NCBI RefSeq assembly: GCF_000004195.4 | Contig: NC_030678.2 | Coordinates: 31,782,201-31,846,200 of the forward strand | Reading direction: 5' to 3' | DNA length: 64,000 bases | DNA from: Xenopus tropicalis | Taxonomy: Eukaryota; Chordata; Amphibia; Anura; Pipidae | Part shown: positions 62,896-64,000 of the stretch, piece by piece | Numbering within the stretch: the stretch's first letter is position 1 | How the letters are laid out: each line of letters begins with the position of its first letter | Made by a program: the position numbers and the translations under genes | The notes under the pieces: generated by a model | What the model saw: only the letters and a program-made list of their open reading frames with translations | Databases searched by the model: none | Told to the model about the DNA's origin: nothing

Positions 62896-63225
62896 TACAG
62901 GTATAGGATCCATTATCCGGAAACCCGCTATTCAGAAAGATCCGTATTACAGGAAGGCCTTCTCATATAGACTTAACTTTAAACAAATGATTGTAATTTT
63001 AAGAAATGATTTCCCTTTTCTCTGTAATAATAAAACAGTGCCTTGTACTTGATCCCAACTAAGATATAATTATTTCTTATTAGAGACAAAACAATTCTAA
63101 TGGGTTTAAATAATGTTTTAATGATTTTTTAGTAGACTTAAGGTATGGAGATCCAAATTATGGATCTCCTTATCTGGAAAACTTCAAGTTCAGAGAATTC
63201 TGGATAACAGGTCCTATACCTGTAC
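62896..63225. mobile_element. 'tacaggtatagg' MITE
   Basis: TTACAGGTATAGGATCCATT at the left and ACAGGTCCTATACCTGTA at the right, with the usual internal blocks. It lies about 20 bp before the next element. Confidence 0.8.
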
Positions 63226-63246
63226 AAATGAATAATCCAACAGTTA

Positions 63247-63844
63247 CCGTATATACTCGAGCATAAGCCGATCCAAATATAAGCCGATCAGAGTTAGATT
63301 AGATACCTAATTTACCTAAGAGAACTGGAAAACCCTATTGACTCGAGTATAAGCCTAGGGTGGGAAATGCAGCAGCTACTGCTAAGTTTCAATAATCAAA
63401 ATAAATACCAATAAAATAAGATTAAATGAGGCATCAGTGGGGTATATGGTTTTAAATATTTATTTAAAAGAAAAACAGTAAACTAGCTCTGTAAGTGGAG
63501 AAGAGGGTCAACAAAAACAATGTGGTAACAATGATACCTTAAGAGTACTACCCCCTTAGATCAATCAGCAGCCAAGCAAAAACACAGAGTTAAAATCCTT
63601 CAAAACTATATATAGTTTATATAGAATATAAAGTGCAATGTCTAGTGCAGAATGGGACAGGTGAGGATGGTAGATAAAGATGGATTTGGGAGCGGGCCAG
63701 GGCACTGGAGGGTCTGGTTGCGGGTGGCCTAATTTGCACACAAAGGACAGAGGGTGCTAGTCTGGCACCCGACTCGAGTATAAGCCTAGGGTGACTTTTT
63801 CAGCACATTTCGGGTGCTGAAAAACTAGTCTCGAGTATATACAG
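63247..63844. mobile_element. 598-bp non-autonomous element, TA target site, 'tatatactcgag' ends
   Basis: CCGTATATACTCGAGCATAA at the left and TCTCGAGTATATACAG at the right, flanked by TA (63245-63246, 63845-63846). The phrase 'actcgagtataagcctaggg' occurs twice inside, at about 63341 and 63771. No transposase is present. I have seen this end sequence in other vertebrates; the TA duplication suggests Tc1/mariner. Confidence 0.75.
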
Positions 63845-64000
63845 TATTCAAAATTAAAAATATAGGTCCCGCAGCAACACTGCCACCTGTGTGGCATTCA
63901 TTCATGCTCTAATATAGTTATATAGTAATACAGCATTCTGTATGGTTAGCGAGATCTCATCGGTCAAAATATTTCAGCCAGCACAACAAGTAAAGTGCAA

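Overview
The window is vertebrate, almost certainly Xenopus genomic DNA (X. tropicalis is my best guess). The evidence is one recognisable multi-exon animal gene with consensus splice sites, very low coding density, and saturation by repeats I associate with frogs: T2-type MITEs flanked by TTAA, the 'tacaggtatggg' and 'aaggtggccatacac' MITEs, CR1 LINEs, Tc1 elements, and a SPIN hAT element. There are no bacterial features. Repeat family names are from memory; the terminal inverted repeats (TIRs) and target-site duplications (TSDs) were read directly.

The gene is ABR (active BCR-related; RhoGEF plus RacGAP), transcribed on the minus strand. Two coding exons can be supported, and both are too short to stand out as ORFs. 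(1) An internal exon at 28133-27949 encodes the segment ending in [17 protein letters not shown], which is characteristic of the long isoform. (2) An alternative first exon at 3600-3433 encodes the acidic N-terminus of the short isoform, with MEEEDEAIS at its core. Both end in phase 0, so both can splice to the same downstream exon, which lies beyond position 1. A third, weaker candidate is a first exon at 39951-39927 (MEWLQDQG) whose donor phase fits the 28133 exon and which is preceded by two short upstream ORFs. The window is therefore the 5' end of ABR, with at least two and possibly three promoters spread over tens of kilobases of intron.

Region by region: 1-3.4 kb is intron with no clear repeat family; 3.4-4.15 kb is the short-isoform first exon and promoter; 5.8-10.2 kb holds a T2 MITE, SPIN, another hAT with a nested MITE, and a long foldback; 11.9-14.1 kb holds nested MITEs and a CR1; 17.7-19.0 kb holds a MITE and a hAT carrying a G-rich-strand minisatellite; 20.0 kb is a long TG microsatellite; 22.2-23.3 kb is a dead Tc1; 24.3-25.5 kb holds GATA repeats and palindromic MITEs; 27.9-28.6 kb is the ABR exon and its pyrimidine-rich upstream intron; 33.7-38.4 kb holds MITEs, a foldback and a minisatellite; 39.9-40.1 kb is the candidate first exon; 40.8-42.2 kb is a palindromic MITE followed by one split by a CR1; 44-55 kb is intron with MITEs; 56.6-58.2 kb is a Tc1 split by a palindromic MITE; 59.5-63.8 kb is more MITEs, a perfect 41-bp foldback and a TA-flanked element. 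No RNA gene, CRISPR array or second protein-coding host gene was seen.
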